Of a stretch of DNA of 64,000 bases, positions 27,830 to 37,722 are shown in pieces. A program made the position numbers and the translations under genes. The stretch is from positions 1 to 64,000 of the forward strand of contig JAAFIK010000016.1 of the NCBI GenBank assembly GCA_013298665.1. The letters are read 5' to 3'. The notes beneath the pieces were generated by a model, which saw nothing but the letters and a program-made list of their open reading frames with translations, had not been told where the DNA came from and did no database searches. This stretch comes from Chitinophagales bacterium. Its GTDB lineage: Bacteria; Bacteroidota; Bacteroidia; Chitinophagales; Chitinophagaceae. How positions within the stretch are numbered: the first letter of the stretch is position 1; every line of letters starts with the position of its first letter.

Positions 27830-29218
27830 TTAATTTAAAAGTTCCCTGGCATCCGTAAGGTACCCGGTTATTGCTGCTGCTGCCGCTGTCAACGGACTGG
27901 CGAGCAGGGTTCTCGCACCCGCCCCCTGGCGGCCTTCAAAATTGCGGTTGGAAGTACTCACACAATACTTCCCTGCCGGAATCTTATCTTCATTCATCCC
28001 CAGACAGGCGCTGCAACCTGGCTGGCGCAGGTGAAATCCTGCCGCTGTAAATATCTTGTCGATGCCCTCGGCAATGGCTTGTTGCTCAACCTGCTTACTG
28101 CCGGGTACAATCCATACTTCTACATGAGCAGCTTTTTGTCTGCCCTTCACAAAATCAGCAACAAGCCGAAGGTCTTCAATGCGGCTGTTGGTACAACTGC
28201 CAATGAAAACATAATCCACTTTATGCCCCCTGATGGCCGCACCGGCAGTCAGGCCCATATATTGTATGGCTTTTGTAAAGTTGGCATCCCCAGCCCCGTT
28301 GGCGGGAATATGTTCATTGATACCCATACCCATGCCCGGGTTGGTACCATAGGTAATCATCGGCGTAATAACTGAAGCATCTATGTCTACTTCTTTGTCA
28401 AACACGGCATCCGCATCGCTGTAAAGTTGGCGCCATTCTTCAACAGCTTCATCCCATGCAGCACCTGCGGGTGTACATGGCCTGCCTTTGAGGTAGGCGA
28501 ATGTGACGTCGTCGGGAGCAATCATACCACCTCTTGCCCCCATTTCGATACTCATATTGCAGATGGTCATACGCGCTTCCATCGACAATCCCTTTATCGT
28601 ACTGCCTGCATATTCGATAAAGTACCCCGTTGCACCACTGGCAGAGAGCCGGGCGATGATATAGAGGATAATATCTTTCGACAATACACCGGGCTGGAGT
28701 GCGCCCTCAATATTGATACGCATCAGCCTGGGTTTGCTTTGCAATACACATTGTGAGGCAAAAACCATTTCCACTTCACTGGTGCCGATCCCGAATGCAA
28801 TTGTACCAAATGCTCCGTGAGTACTGGTATGACTGTCGCCGCATACAATGGTCATACCCGGTTGGGTAATGCCAAGCTCAGGTCCGATCACATGTACAAT
28901 GCCCTGATAAGGATGACCGAGTCCGTACAACGTAATACCATGCGCTGCACAATTGTTCACCAGCGCCTCTACCTGCAAACGGCTGAGTGCTTCTTTGATG
29001 GGCAGGTGCTGATCCATAGTAGGTACATTATGATCGGCAGTGGCAATGGTTTGTGCCGGACGAAAAACACCTGCCCCCCTTTTTTTCAAACCATCAAAAG
29101 CCTGTGGTGAGGTTACCTCATGAATCAGGTGGCGGTCGATGTATAATACTGATGGACCATCTTCAATGGTTTTTACCACGTGCGCATCCCATACCTTGTC
29201 AAATAATGATTTTCCCAT
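27830..29218 (-). CDS. leuC: 3-Isopropylmalate dehydratase large subunit
   Basis: The 462-residue aconitase-family subunit binds a 4Fe-4S cluster. Cysteine motifs are [15 protein letters not shown] and [32 protein letters not shown] and [18 protein letters not shown] also match the family. Start at 29218, five bases after leuA. Confidence 0.95.
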   Translation of the reverse strand: MGKSLFDKVWDAHVVKTIEDGPSVLYIDRHLIHEVTSPQAFDGLKKRGAGVFRPAQTIATADHNVPTMDQHLPIKEALSRLQVEALVNNCAAHGITLYGLGHPYQGIVHVIGPELGITQPGMTIVCGDSHTSTHGAFGTIAFGIGTSEVEMVFASQCVLQSKPRLMRINIEGALQPGVLSKDIILYIIARLSASGATGYFIEYAGSTIKGLSMEARMTICNMSIEMGARGGMIAPDDVTFAYLKGRPCTPAGAAWDEAVEEWRQLYSDADAVFDKEVDIDASVITPMITYGTNPGMGMGINEHIPANGAGDANFTKAIQYMGLTAGAAIRGHKVDYVFIGSCTNSRIEDLRLVADFVKGRQKAAHVEVWIVPGSKQVEQQAIAEGIDKIFTAAGFHLRQPGCSACLGMNEDKIPAGKYCVSTSNRNFEGRQGAGARTLLASPLTAAAAAITGYLTDARELLN

Positions 29219-29223
29219 ATACT

Positions 29224-30393
29224 TTATACTGCTGCTGCTGAAGATTGATGTTGAATGGCCATGGCAGACAAGTCGCTGTCTTCCACTTCTTTTTTGCGAT
29301 CCGCTATTGTAACAAATTGCTCGTACAGGCTGTCCACATCATTCCTGTCAAACCGGAATCCCAGTTTCTGAAAACGATAGGCCAGTGCACTTCTGCCACT
29401 TCTTGCGGTCAGTATAATTTTAGAACTGTCTGCACCCACTTCTTCGGGCGCAATGATTTCATACGTTTGTGCACTTTTCAAAAAACCGTCCTGGTGAATA
29501 CCGGAGGAATGGGAAAATGCATTACTGCCTACAATAGCTTTGTTGGGCTGAACCGGCATACGCATAGTGTCTGACACCAGCCGGCTGAGCGGGTTCAGCA
29601 ATTGCGGATCCACACCTGTTTCGAGGTTCAGTTCTTTGTGCTGCCGGATGATCATGACCACCTCTTCAAGAGAGGTATTGCCCGCACGTTCACCAAGACC
29701 GTTGATGGTACATTCGATCTGCCTGGCACCATTGATCACGCCCGCAATCGAATTGGCCGTAGCCAGACCGAGGTCATTATGGCAATGACAGGAGATAATA
29801 GCTTTATCAATATTGGGTACATTATTCACAAGAAATGCAATCTTGGCACCATAATCATGCGGTAAACAATACCCTGTGGTGTCAGGGATATTAACAACCG
29901 TTGCCCCGGCGGCAATGACAGCCTCAACTACCCTCGCCAGGTAGTCGTTGTCGGTTCGCCCGGCATCTTCGGCAAAAAACTCTACATCATCCGTAAAGCG
30001 ACGGGCGTATTTAACCGCTTTTACCGCCCGCTCCAGAATTTCTTCCTGTGTTGCATTGAACTTTGCTTTGATGTGCAGATCCGATGTGCCGATACCCGTG
30101 TGTATCCTCGGCTTTTTAGCGTGTCTTAAAGCTGCTGCAGCCACTTCAATATCCTTCTCCACCGCACGCGTAAGGCCGCACACCGTAGCATTGGTGATGA
30201 TCTTCGATATCTCCTCAACTGAACTGAAATCGCCGGGACTGGAAATCGGAAACCCCGCTTCTATGATATCAACTCCCAATGCTTCAAGCTGTAATGCCAA
30301 ACCCACTTTCTCACTGGTATTCAGTTTACAGCCGGGTACCTGCTCCCCATCGCGTAACGTAGTATCAAAGATGTGAATCTTGTCTGCACTCAT
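29224..30393 (-). CDS. leuA: 2-Isopropylmalate synthase, short form
   Basis: The enzyme condenses acetyl-CoA with 2-oxoisovalerate, committing carbon to leucine. [13 protein letters not shown] and the metal-binding [12 protein letters not shown] are visible. I place the start at [10 protein letters not shown] (30393), giving 389 residues. The frame stays open to 30528, but the extra N-terminus looks like translated promoter DNA. The chain lacks the ~120-residue C-terminal allosteric domain of long LeuA enzymes, so feedback inhibition by leucine through that domain is not expected. Upstream, TTTGTAC and its complement GTACAAA (30436-30442 and 30465-30471) form an inverted repeat. Homocitrate or citramalate synthase are alternatives that the leuCDB context argues against. 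Confidence 0.92.
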   Translation of the reverse strand: MSADKIHIFDTTLRDGEQVPGCKLNTSEKVGLALQLEALGVDIIEAGFPISSPGDFSSVEEISKIITNATVCGLTRAVEKDIEVAAAALRHAKKPRIHTGIGTSDLHIKAKFNATQEEILERAVKAVKYARRFTDDVEFFAEDAGRTDNDYLARVVEAVIAAGATVVNIPDTTGYCLPHDYGAKIAFLVNNVPNIDKAIISCHCHNDLGLATANSIAGVINGARQIECTINGLGERAGNTSLEEVVMIIRQHKELNLETGVDPQLLNPLSRLVSDTMRMPVQPNKAIVGSNAFSHSSGIHQDGFLKSAQTYEIIAPEEVGADSSKIILTARSGRSALAYRFQKLGFRFDRNDVDSLYEQFVTIADRKKEVEDSDLSAMAIQHQSSAAAV

Positions 30394-30604
30394 GATTGTT
30401 TTGTTTTCTGTCTGAAAAGCCGCAGGTTGTTTATATTTGTACCAACGGCCTTTACGGGTTTTCCGTACAAATTGCCCGGACAATAAAAGTATCACTGTTT
30501 CAGGGTGCAAAGAAATCAATCTTACCACTGTTTTACATTGCTTAATGACGGCGGTGCATCGCGAAACTCAATACAGTAAAGGATTGTAAACTTTTTTAAA
30601 TACG

Positions 30605-32158
30605 ATGCCTAATCGCACTACCGATAGTCTTTTTCAACTGGTTAAATCGCTTAAAAAGGCGGAAAAGCGAAACTTTAAACTCTATATTACCCGTAATTCA
30701 GGTAGCAACGACATGAAAATCATCCGGTTATTCGACGCGCTTGATAAGATGAAAGTATATGATGAATCAGTTTTGCTGCAACGGCATAAAGACATTATGA
30801 AGCAGCAACTGTCTAACCTTAAAGCCCACTTGTACCGGGAAATACTCTCCAGCCTGCGCCTGATCAAAGACGACAATATAGATATGCAACTGCATGAACA
30901 GATGGATCATGCCCGTATCCTCTTCAATAAAGGACTTTATCACCAGAGCCTGCGGATATTGGATAAAATGAAAGAGCAGGCTCGCCAGTATAACCAGTTT
31001 ACCTATCTCCAGCAGGTACTTTTTTTTGAGAAAAAAATTGAATCTCTCTTTATTACCCGGAGCATGCAGGACCGGGCAAGCCACCTGGTACAGGAATCCA
31101 ATGAGGCCGCCGCTCAACTGGCCGAGGTGAATACCTTATCTAATCTCGCCCTGCAGTTGTACAGTTGGTATATTGAATATGGCCATGCCAGGAATAAGGA
31201 AGACCAGGCATCCGTACAGGTGTTTCTTGAAAATCACCTGCCAGCCCGGGCCGGGGCACGAACAGGTTTTTATGAGCGTCTGTATCTCTACCAGTGTTAC
31301 TGCTGGACAGCCTTTATCCGGCTCGATTTTTTACAGTATTACCGCTATACCCAGAAATGGGTGGACCTCTTTGCTGAACAGTCAAAAATGATAGAGGCTG
31401 AAACGGCACATTATGTAAAAGGGATGCACAACCTTATGGGCGCGCATTTCGATCTTGGTAATGCGGAAAAACTGGAACAAACCATTGCGCAGTTTGAAAC
31501 CTTTGAGCAATCGCCATTGATACAGGAAAGTGACAATAGCCGGATACTTGGCTTTATTTACCTGCATGTGGCCAAGATCAATCTTTACTTTATCAAAGGA
31601 ATGTTCACTGAGGGATTGACGATTGTACCCACCATCGAGGCAAAACTGGAAGCCTATGAGCTTTACCTCGACCGGCACAGGGTATTGATTTTTTATTATA
31701 AAATAGCCTGCCTCTATTTTGGAAGCGGCAACAATGAAAAAGCCATCGACTACCTCAATAAGATCATCAACTGGAAAGTGGATCTCCGGAGCGATCTTCA
31801 GTGCTATGCCCGCTTACTCCACCTGATAGTGCATTATGAACTGGGTAATTTTCAACTGCTGGAATACCTCACGAAATCTGTTTACCGGTTTATGTTAAAG
31901 CTCAAAAGCCTGAGTCTTGTTGAAGAGAAGATATTTGGCTTTCTGCGGAGAGCATTGCGAAGCTCCGCATCGTCGCAGCAACTACAGACTGCTTTTGAAG
32001 AATTGCTGCAACAATTGAAACCACTCGAACATAACCGTTTCGAAACCCGTGCGTTTATTTACCTCGATATCATTTCGTGGCTGGAAAGTAAGATACAAAA
32101 ACGGCCGGTACAAGAGGTGATACAGGAGAAATACCAGCGCCGAAAGGAAAGAAAATGA
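30605..32158 (+). CDS. Helical-repeat hypothetical protein of Bacteroidota
   Basis: A 517-residue protein, soluble, very rich in helix-forming and aromatic residues, with TPR-like spacing (YHQSLRILDKMKEQARQY, NEKAIDYLNKIINWK). The N-terminus NRTTDSLFQLVKSLKKAEKRNFKLY is distinctive, and I have the impression that similar proteins are common in Chitinophagaceae and Cytophagales. No signal peptide, membrane segment or catalytic motif. It is divergent from leuA, with 211 bp between starts. Function unknown, and a scaffold role is only a guess from the repeats. Confidence 0.75.
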   Translation: MPNRTTDSLFQLVKSLKKAEKRNFKLYITRNSGSNDMKIIRLFDALDKMKVYDESVLLQRHKDIMKQQLSNLKAHLYREILSSLRLIKDDNIDMQLHEQMDHARILFNKGLYHQSLRILDKMKEQARQYNQFTYLQQVLFFEKKIESLFITRSMQDRASHLVQESNEAAAQLAEVNTLSNLALQLYSWYIEYGHARNKEDQASVQVFLENHLPARAGARTGFYERLYLYQCYCWTAFIRLDFLQYYRYTQKWVDLFAEQSKMIEAETAHYVKGMHNLMGAHFDLGNAEKLEQTIAQFETFEQSPLIQESDNSRILGFIYLHVAKINLYFIKGMFTEGLTIVPTIEAKLEAYELYLDRHRVLIFYYKIACLYFGSGNNEKAIDYLNKIINWKVDLRSDLQCYARLLHLIVHYELGNFQLLEYLTKSVYRFMLKLKSLSLVEEKIFGFLRRALRSSASSQQLQTAFEELLQQLKPLEHNRFETRAFIYLDIISWLESKIQKRPVQEVIQEKYQRRKERK

Positions 32159-32234
32159 TGCGGTGATGCTGATGTTGTATACCCACCCGTCAGCGGGCGG
32201 CTGGGCTGCGATACCTCCGGATTGGCGGCAATAC

Positions 32235-33557
32235 TCATTTCAGTCCCCGTTCTTCCTGTCCGAAAGCAGTATCATTTACCTCACCCACCACAAAGATACT
32301 TCCGCAAACCAGTACCATATCTGCTTTACCGGCAGCGGCGAGCGCGCATTCAATAGCGTAATTGACATTTGGATAGGAGTTGCCATTTAATCCAAAACCG
32401 GCTCCTTTTGCTGCAAGCAGCCCGGCATCCAGTGCGCGTGGTAAATTGGCCTGGGTAAAATAATAAGTGGCATGTACCGGTAATAAAGCCAGAACTTTTT
32501 CAACGGCCTTGTCTTTGACCATACCCATCACAATATGCAGATGACGATAGGGAGTTAATGCCAGTTGCTGCAGTAACTGCCGGATGCCATCTTCATTGTG
32601 CGCAACATCAAGAATGACGAGGGGTTCCCTGCGGATACATTCCCAGCGGCCGTGCAATCCTGTCAGGCGTTTTACCTGTTGCAGTGCAGATTTTATATGT
32701 TCGTCCGTGATCGTAAAGCCCATGGTTTGCAGTTGTTCTGCTGCGGCTAAGATCGGCAGTATGTTTTTTGTTTGATAAAGACCAGGCAGGTCAAGTGAGT
32801 ATTGTGCAGTTTTCCCGGTTCGCCGGTCGGTAATATCAACATCAAGCGTACTGATACGATAATTAAAATCAGTTACCTGACGATGTTCTGCGGCATATAC
32901 CAACGGCGCCTGCTGTGCTTTCGCCCGGTTTTCAAATACGGGTTGGGTCTCGGGTATTACCTCTCCGATAATCACTGGTGTATCCGGTTTGATGATCCCT
33001 GCCTTTTCTCCGGCTATCAGTTCAAGGGTATCCCCGAGAATATGCATATGATCGTATCCGATATTGGTGATGATACTCAGCAGGGGGCTTATGATGTTGG
33101 TACTGTCTAACCGGCCGCCAAGACCGGTTTCAATAACCGCAATATCCACCTTCTGGCGGGCAAACCAGGCAAATGCCATCGCAACTGTCAGTTCAAAGAA
33201 CGAGGGTTGCACCCTGTCCATTTCGGCCATCATTTCTGCTGTAAAATCAATAACAAAAGACTCGGGTATCATAGCCCCGTTAATACGGATCCTTTCACGA
33301 AAATCTTTCAGGTGTGGTGAGGTATATAAGCCTGTTTTATAACCAGCCTGCTGGAGTATGGCTGCAAGGCTGTGGCTTACCGACCCTTTACCATTGGTAC
33401 CTGCTATATGAATACTTTTGAACTGGTGCTGTGGCTGCCGCAGAAAATCACAAAGCGCAATGGTATTACCAAGATCGGCTTTGTATGCCGCCTGACCGAT
33501 ACGGGTAAACATCGGCAGCCGGTTGTACAGGTATTCCAATGTTTGCTGATACGTCAT
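32235..33557 (-). CDS. folC: Folylpolyglutamate / dihydrofolate synthase
   Basis: The 440-residue ATP-dependent ligase adds glutamate to folates, and in many bacteria also makes dihydrofolate. It carries the P-loop HIAGTNGKGSVSH and, as Mur-ligase relatives do, YTSPHLKDFRERI, ETGLGGRLDSTN and ITNIGYDHMHILG. A C-terminal domain with LDVAHNEDG follows. Convergent with the preceding gene, 76 bp apart. Confidence 0.94.
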   Translation of the reverse strand: MTYQQTLEYLYNRLPMFTRIGQAAYKADLGNTIALCDFLRQPQHQFKSIHIAGTNGKGSVSHSLAAILQQAGYKTGLYTSPHLKDFRERIRINGAMIPESFVIDFTAEMMAEMDRVQPSFFELTVAMAFAWFARQKVDIAVIETGLGGRLDSTNIISPLLSIITNIGYDHMHILGDTLELIAGEKAGIIKPDTPVIIGEVIPETQPVFENRAKAQQAPLVYAAEHRQVTDFNYRISTLDVDITDRRTGKTAQYSLDLPGLYQTKNILPILAAAEQLQTMGFTITDEHIKSALQQVKRLTGLHGRWECIRREPLVILDVAHNEDGIRQLLQQLALTPYRHLHIVMGMVKDKAVEKVLALLPVHATYYFTQANLPRALDAGLLAAKGAGFGLNGNSYPNVNYAIECALAAAGKADMVLVCGSIFVVGEVNDTAFGQEERGLK

Positions 33558-33581
33558 ATTGCTCTGGTATTGCAGTATCGG

Positions 33582-33875
33582 TTAACCAAAAAATTTGAAT
33601 AACAAGGCGACAATAGCATATAAACAGGTGACTACAAAAATGCCGCCTGCCGTTTTATCCTTTTTACTGTTGATGAAAATGGTAAAAACAACCGCATTCG
33701 CCAAAAGAGAAAGGCTTACGGCTACCGTAACCAGGCTTGGATTCTGCTTCATAAGTGTAAACAACTCACCAATACTGTACATCCTGAACTTTACAAATTT
33801 ATAGATCAGAAAACCCGCCATCGGAGCAATGAGCCCGAGCAGCAGCCCCAATACAATGCTGTCCTTCTTTATCAT
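33582..33875 (-). CDS. Small three-helix membrane protein
   Basis: A 97-residue protein with three predicted membrane helices (about residues 7-27, 47-68, 76-94) and little else. Its start overlaps the surE stop by ATGA (33872-33875), so it is probably co-translated with surE. No recognised function. Confidence 0.75.
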   Translation of the reverse strand: MIKKDSIVLGLLLGLIAPMAGFLIYKFVKFRMYSIGELFTLMKQNPSLVTVAVSLSLLANAVVFTIFINSKKDKTAGGIFVVTCLYAIVALLFKFFG

Positions 33876-34651
33876 ACGATTGTCCAGTTTTTTTCCAGTT
33901 GTTTTTTCAGGGTATAGTCAGTCAGGTCAAATTGTACAGGCACCACGCTGATATAATTTTTTTCAAGCGCGGCTACGTCAGTATCCTTTCTTTTGTCAAA
34001 GTTCAGAAATTTACCGGTCAGCCAGTAATACTTTTTCCCATGCGGATCAAGCCGTTCTGCAAAATCCTCTTCATATTTTGCGTATGCCTGCCGGCATACT
34101 TTAATGCCTTTGATTTTTTTTAACGGTACTGCCGGAATATTAACATTCAGCAACAGGTGTTTGTGTGCCTTCATTGCCAGGATGCTGCTTACGATCTTTG
34201 TGACATAATGCCTTGCAGCAGAGAAATCAGCATCAAAGCGAAAATCCAGCAGCGAAAAGCCAATACTGGGAATACCCTCAATGGCTGCTTCCATGGCGGC
34301 ACTCATGGTGCCACTGTAAATGACATTGATGGAATGATTGGCGCCGTGGTTAATGCCACTCAGACAAATATCTGGTTTGTGATGCAATACCTTATCCACC
34401 GCCAGCTTCACGCAATCCACCGGTGTCCCACTGATTTGCCAGGCTTCAATACCCTCAAATATATCCACTTTATCCATCCTTAAGGGAGTGCCGATGGTAA
34501 CTGCGTGCCCCATACCGCTTTGCGGTTTATCGGGGGCAACAACAATTACTTTGCCCAGTGTTTTTACTGCTTCCACCAGATTGCGTATACCTGGTGCGGT
34601 AATACCATCGTCATTGGTAATCAGTATAGTAGGGAGACTTTTTTTCTTCAT
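33872..34651 (-). CDS. surE: 5'-nucleotidase SurE
   Basis: The 259-residue acid-type nucleotidase removes phosphate from nucleoside monophosphates, with a role in stationary-phase survival. The N-terminal metal site LITNDDGITAPGI, SGTPVDCVKLA and SGINHGANHSINVIYSGTMSAAMEA are the SurE marks. It overlaps the downstream small membrane protein by four bases. Confidence 0.95.
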   Translation of the reverse strand: MKKKSLPTILITNDDGITAPGIRNLVEAVKTLGKVIVVAPDKPQSGMGHAVTIGTPLRMDKVDIFEGIEAWQISGTPVDCVKLAVDKVLHHKPDICLSGINHGANHSINVIYSGTMSAAMEAAIEGIPSIGFSLLDFRFDADFSAARHYVTKIVSSILAMKAHKHLLLNVNIPAVPLKKIKGIKVCRQAYAKYEEDFAERLDPHGKKYYWLTGKFLNFDKRKDTDVAALEKNYISVVPVQFDLTDYTLKKQLEKNWTIV

Positions 34652-34791
34652 GAATGTATGTGTTTTGCCCGAAGGAAATTAAGCGCAGCAGGGTACTGGC
34701 TGGCCTGGCTGGTATAGTAATGCGGTTCCCCGAAAGTGCCGGAAATGCCTGCACAGATGACTGAAACGGAGTTTGTACCATGCTTATTCAA

Positions 34792-35157
34792 TTAACTAAC
34801 CCCCTGTCTGGCTTTCCGGGCATCAATGAAACTCTTGATAAAAGCAATAAGTGCAATGAGGTTACTGAGGATGCAGGCTAAGAAAAGGTATTTTTTAGCA
34901 TTCCAGTCATCCACTTTCATAAAGCGCATCACACACATCACCAGCAGTACCAGGGTAAGTACCACTACTACGTGGGCAACAACCTTGTTGGCAGCAGCTA
35001 CGCCCTTGTGCATAACTAAGAAAAGTACCCCGAAAAATGCAGGGATCAGGGCTGTAACCGAACTGTTGCCATCACTGCCTTTGATGCCAAAATAGCCATA
35101 TAAACCTGCCGCGATCAATACTACGGCATTCAAAAGATTTGCGCTTGCTGCCTTCAT
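34792..35157 (-). CDS. Four-helix hypothetical membrane protein
   Basis: A 121-residue protein with four membrane helices (about 6-20, 30-47, 58-78, 90-112). I start it at MKAASANLL (35157). The frame is open to 35208, but the earlier residues overlap likely promoter DNA. No motif indicates a role. Confidence 0.7.
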   Translation of the reverse strand: MKAASANLLNAVVLIAAGLYGYFGIKGSDGNSSVTALIPAFFGVLFLVMHKGVAAANKVVAHVVVVLTLVLLVMCVMRFMKVDDWNAKKYLFLACILSNLIALIAFIKSFIDARKARQGVS

Positions 35158-35314
35158 GAGAACATATTTTAGTGAAATGATGTGCAAAGATACAGCACGC
35201 AGCCACACACCATATAAAAATATATGTATTGCCGCCTGTTGCCTGCAGCTAACACAGATAGGGCGGTACAGGAGCGGTATCGCCGGGATGGTGACGGGAG
35301 TAAAGGCTGAATGA

Positions 35315-36625
35315 TTACTTCGCCCGGATCAATTCTTTTATCTTTTTAACATCCTCCTCCAGTGCTTTTATCCGCAAGGCCTGGGTGTTAATAATCTCCT
35401 GCTGCTCCTGTATGGCTTTTATGGCAATGACACCAAAAGACTGATAGGTCATCATCATAAAGGGTTCGCCGGTTACCCTGTCCTTTTTGTGAAAAACAAG
35501 GTCAGGGAAATAGGGCTCAACATCCTGAGCCATAAAACCGATCGCTTTCCGGTCCCTATCATTGGCATCTGAATAATTGTAGAGATATGGTGTCAGTTTG
35601 CTGATATTACTGAGTACGGGTTGCAGCACGCTGATGTTCTTTTTTAGGTTCCGGTCAGAAAGCGCACTATACACCCCGGTAATCCGGTCAATGTTTGCAC
35701 GGAGACTGCCATTCGAATAGAAATTAAGCGATGAATCTATCGAACTTACATACAAACCCCATTTCAGGTTAATGCTGGAGGGGTGGCGAAGCGACAACTG
35801 GTCGCCATTACTGAAGCCGGTAATCTGTACACGTCCTTCAGTAACATTATTGATATCCGTAGCGTAAGCGCCGACCCCTACATTGTGCCTGAACATGCTC
35901 ATGGAAGGTGTATCCGCTGTTGCCGTATTCTGTGGCGGCGCCGTTACGTAAAAAGCCAGCCCGTTTGTCTGCGTTGTCTGGGACGTTCCATTATTTTCCA
36001 GATATGATGAAATGGCTACATTATTGGCTGTACCCGAGGTAAGCCCATTGGTAAGCAGGTAATTGTTTTCAAAGACGATGGTGGTTTTCTGCCTTGATTC
36101 CCAACCGGCAATCTCTTTACGGTTTACCCCCGTCAGCACCAGTGCCGTAATATTATTTTTTGCGTTGAGCAATGCAGAGTCCTGCATTCTCAAAATCTTT
36201 ACTTTGGGATTATAATTAAAGGAGGTTCCGGTATAGTTATCCAGTATTTCCACCCCATCAGTTTTATCCCGCAATTGGATACCCAGTAATCCCCCGTTCT
36301 GCCAGACGTTATCGTTTAAGTTGTCGGCAAAGCGTACCCATGAGGCCACATTCGTACTATAATAGTAAAAGCCACGCGCCATATCATTCCGTACACCTGG
36401 TTGGGTGGTGTTATACACGATAAGCCCGTTTGCCGGGCTGGCAATGCTGGTTACGTCTTTCAGGCTGTCGATACTCACCTGTGGAATCAATATCCCTTTG
36501 CTCGTGCTGGTAACATCAAGCATAGCGCTTGCAGCGGGAGGGGTTCCTGTTATGTTGATGGCTACCTGTGCCTGTATATTGGCTGTACCCAGTACAGCAA
36601 GAATGACGGGTAAAATACGTTTCAT
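35315..36625 (-). CDS. Secreted surface protein with S74-type intramolecular chaperone domain
   Basis: The 436-residue protein starts at MKRILPVILAVLG (36625) with a signal peptide ending near NIQAQ. The frame is open to 36706, but that N-terminus lacks a signal. A Bacteroidota surface-protein head follows (AMLDVTSTSKGILIPQ, residues ~32-47). The C-terminal ~110 residues form an S74 endosialidase-chaperone-like domain: SDRNLKKNIS, AIGFMAQDVEPYFPDLV and a terminal coiled coil. In phage tail spikes this domain trimerises the protein and then cleaves itself off. Here it suggests a trimeric surface fibre. The ligand is unknown. Confidence 0.82.
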   Translation of the reverse strand: MKRILPVILAVLGTANIQAQVAINITGTPPAASAMLDVTSTSKGILIPQVSIDSLKDVTSIASPANGLIVYNTTQPGVRNDMARGFYYYSTNVASWVRFADNLNDNVWQNGGLLGIQLRDKTDGVEILDNYTGTSFNYNPKVKILRMQDSALLNAKNNITALVLTGVNRKEIAGWESRQKTTIVFENNYLLTNGLTSGTANNVAISSYLENNGTSQTTQTNGLAFYVTAPPQNTATADTPSMSMFRHNVGVGAYATDINNVTEGRVQITGFSNGDQLSLRHPSSINLKWGLYVSSIDSSLNFYSNGSLRANIDRITGVYSALSDRNLKKNISVLQPVLSNISKLTPYLYNYSDANDRDRKAIGFMAQDVEPYFPDLVFHKKDRVTGEPFMMMTYQSFGVIAIKAIQEQQEIINTQALRIKALEEDVKKIKELIRAK

Positions 36626-36711
36626 TGAAAAATGTTTAAGTTGATGGTGTAAATGTAGTTGCTGACCACTACAGTCACAATACCACATTTTAGGGATATA
36701 AGGCAAAATAA

Positions 36712-36755
36712 ATTTGGTAAAACTAAAATTGTTAGTATATTTGTGCTAACCAAAT
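36712..36755 (+). promoter_or_regulatory. Consensus promoter overlapped by an inverted-repeat operator
   Basis: TTTG (36713-36716), exactly 19 bases, then TATATTTG (36736-36743): a full match to the Bacteroidota promoter. Two nested inverted repeats cover it: ATTTGGT (36712-36718) with ACCAAAT (36749-36755), and GTTAG (36731-36735) with CTAAC (36746-36750). Because they cover the -33 and -7 boxes they are well placed for repression by the HTH-S24 protein encoded 11 bases downstream. That binding is inference. Confidence 0.8.
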
Positions 36756-36765
36756 TAGTTCAGTT

Positions 36766-37521
36766 ATGTCAACAGCAGGTCAAAATCTAAAATACCTCCG
36801 CAAACTCCGCGGATGGACGCAGGAAGAATTTGCCACCAGGTTGGGCATTAAGCGCTCACTGGTAGGTGCTTACGAAGAGGAACGGGCTGATCCCCGCCTT
36901 GACGTACTTGAAATGATCAGTGATATGTTTTCGATCAGCCTTGATGAGTTGTTCCGGAAGGATTTAGGTGCAACCGGCGACAACTACCTCGCGAAGCGAA
37001 GGCAACTGAAAATGGGGGGGGGCGTTGAGCGTAACCTGATTCATTTTGTACCCGTTAAGGCCGCAGCCGGTTACCTTACCGGTTATGCAGATAGTGAGTT
37101 TATAGACGAACTCAACACCTTTACCCTTCCGATGCTGAGCGGAGGCAATTACCGGGCATTTGAAATCATTGGTGATAGTATGCTGCCCACCCCCAGCGGA
37201 AGTATCATCGTTGGGGAGAAAGTAGAAAATATGGATGATGTAAAGAATAATATGGCCTATATCGTGGTAAGCCGTAACGAAGGAATCGTTTACAAGCGTA
37301 TCGTAAAAAACAACCGGGCTAAAAATAAACTCACACTCGTGAGCGATAACCCCAGTTATCAACCATACCAGGTCAATACCGATGATGTCGTGGAATTGTG
37401 GCTGGCGCAAAACGTCATCAGCAAAGTCAGTGTACAGCAACGATGGGATGTCAATACACTGGCCAATCTGGTCAATAACCTGCAGGACCAGGTTAGCACC
37501 ATGAAAAAGAAAATGAATTAA
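36766..37521 (+). CDS. LexA/CI-like HTH-S24 transcriptional regulator
   Basis: The 251-residue protein combines an XRE-type helix-turn-helix (residues 5-62, TQEEFATRLGIKRSLVGAYE) with a LexA-like S24 protease domain. The active-site Ser138 is in IIGDSMLP and Lys177 in IVYKRI. An Ala-Gly pair at 101-102 (VKAAAGYLTG) is at the expected self-cleavage site. Such regulators are inactivated by self-cleavage after DNA damage or other stress. Its own promoter carries an inverted-repeat operator, suggesting autorepression. No prophage genes are nearby, so it is more likely a host stress regulator than a phage repressor. Confidence 0.88.
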   Translation: MSTAGQNLKYLRKLRGWTQEEFATRLGIKRSLVGAYEEERADPRLDVLEMISDMFSISLDELFRKDLGATGDNYLAKRRQLKMGGGVERNLIHFVPVKAAAGYLTGYADSEFIDELNTFTLPMLSGGNYRAFEIIGDSMLPTPSGSIIVGEKVENMDDVKNNMAYIVVSRNEGIVYKRIVKNNRAKNKLTLVSDNPSYQPYQVNTDDVVELWLAQNVISKVSVQQRWDVNTLANLVNNLQDQVSTMKKKMN

Positions 37522-37722
37522 TTGATATCCGGGAAGGGTGATGCTTGCCATATTGTACAGGAAGCTTTATTGCCAGGTGTCTATATTGTATGACTTGTCT
37601 GTTAGGTTGATAATAGCTGACAGTAGTTGTGCTGAATCATTGATTTTACGCCGGAAAAGGACATCGGTTCTTCTTTCCGGGATACACCTGCTTTCCTTTT
37701 ACTACTCAATACTTACTATACC

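Noticed and set aside
30425..30480. Plus-strand promoter for the 30605 gene at TATATTTG (30432-30439)
   Set aside because: The -7 box is good but no TTTG lies at the correct distance, and it would leave a leader of about 170 bases.
30394..30528. N-terminal extension of LeuA
   Set aside because: The in-frame residues before MSADK do not match the family and fall in probable promoter and operator DNA.
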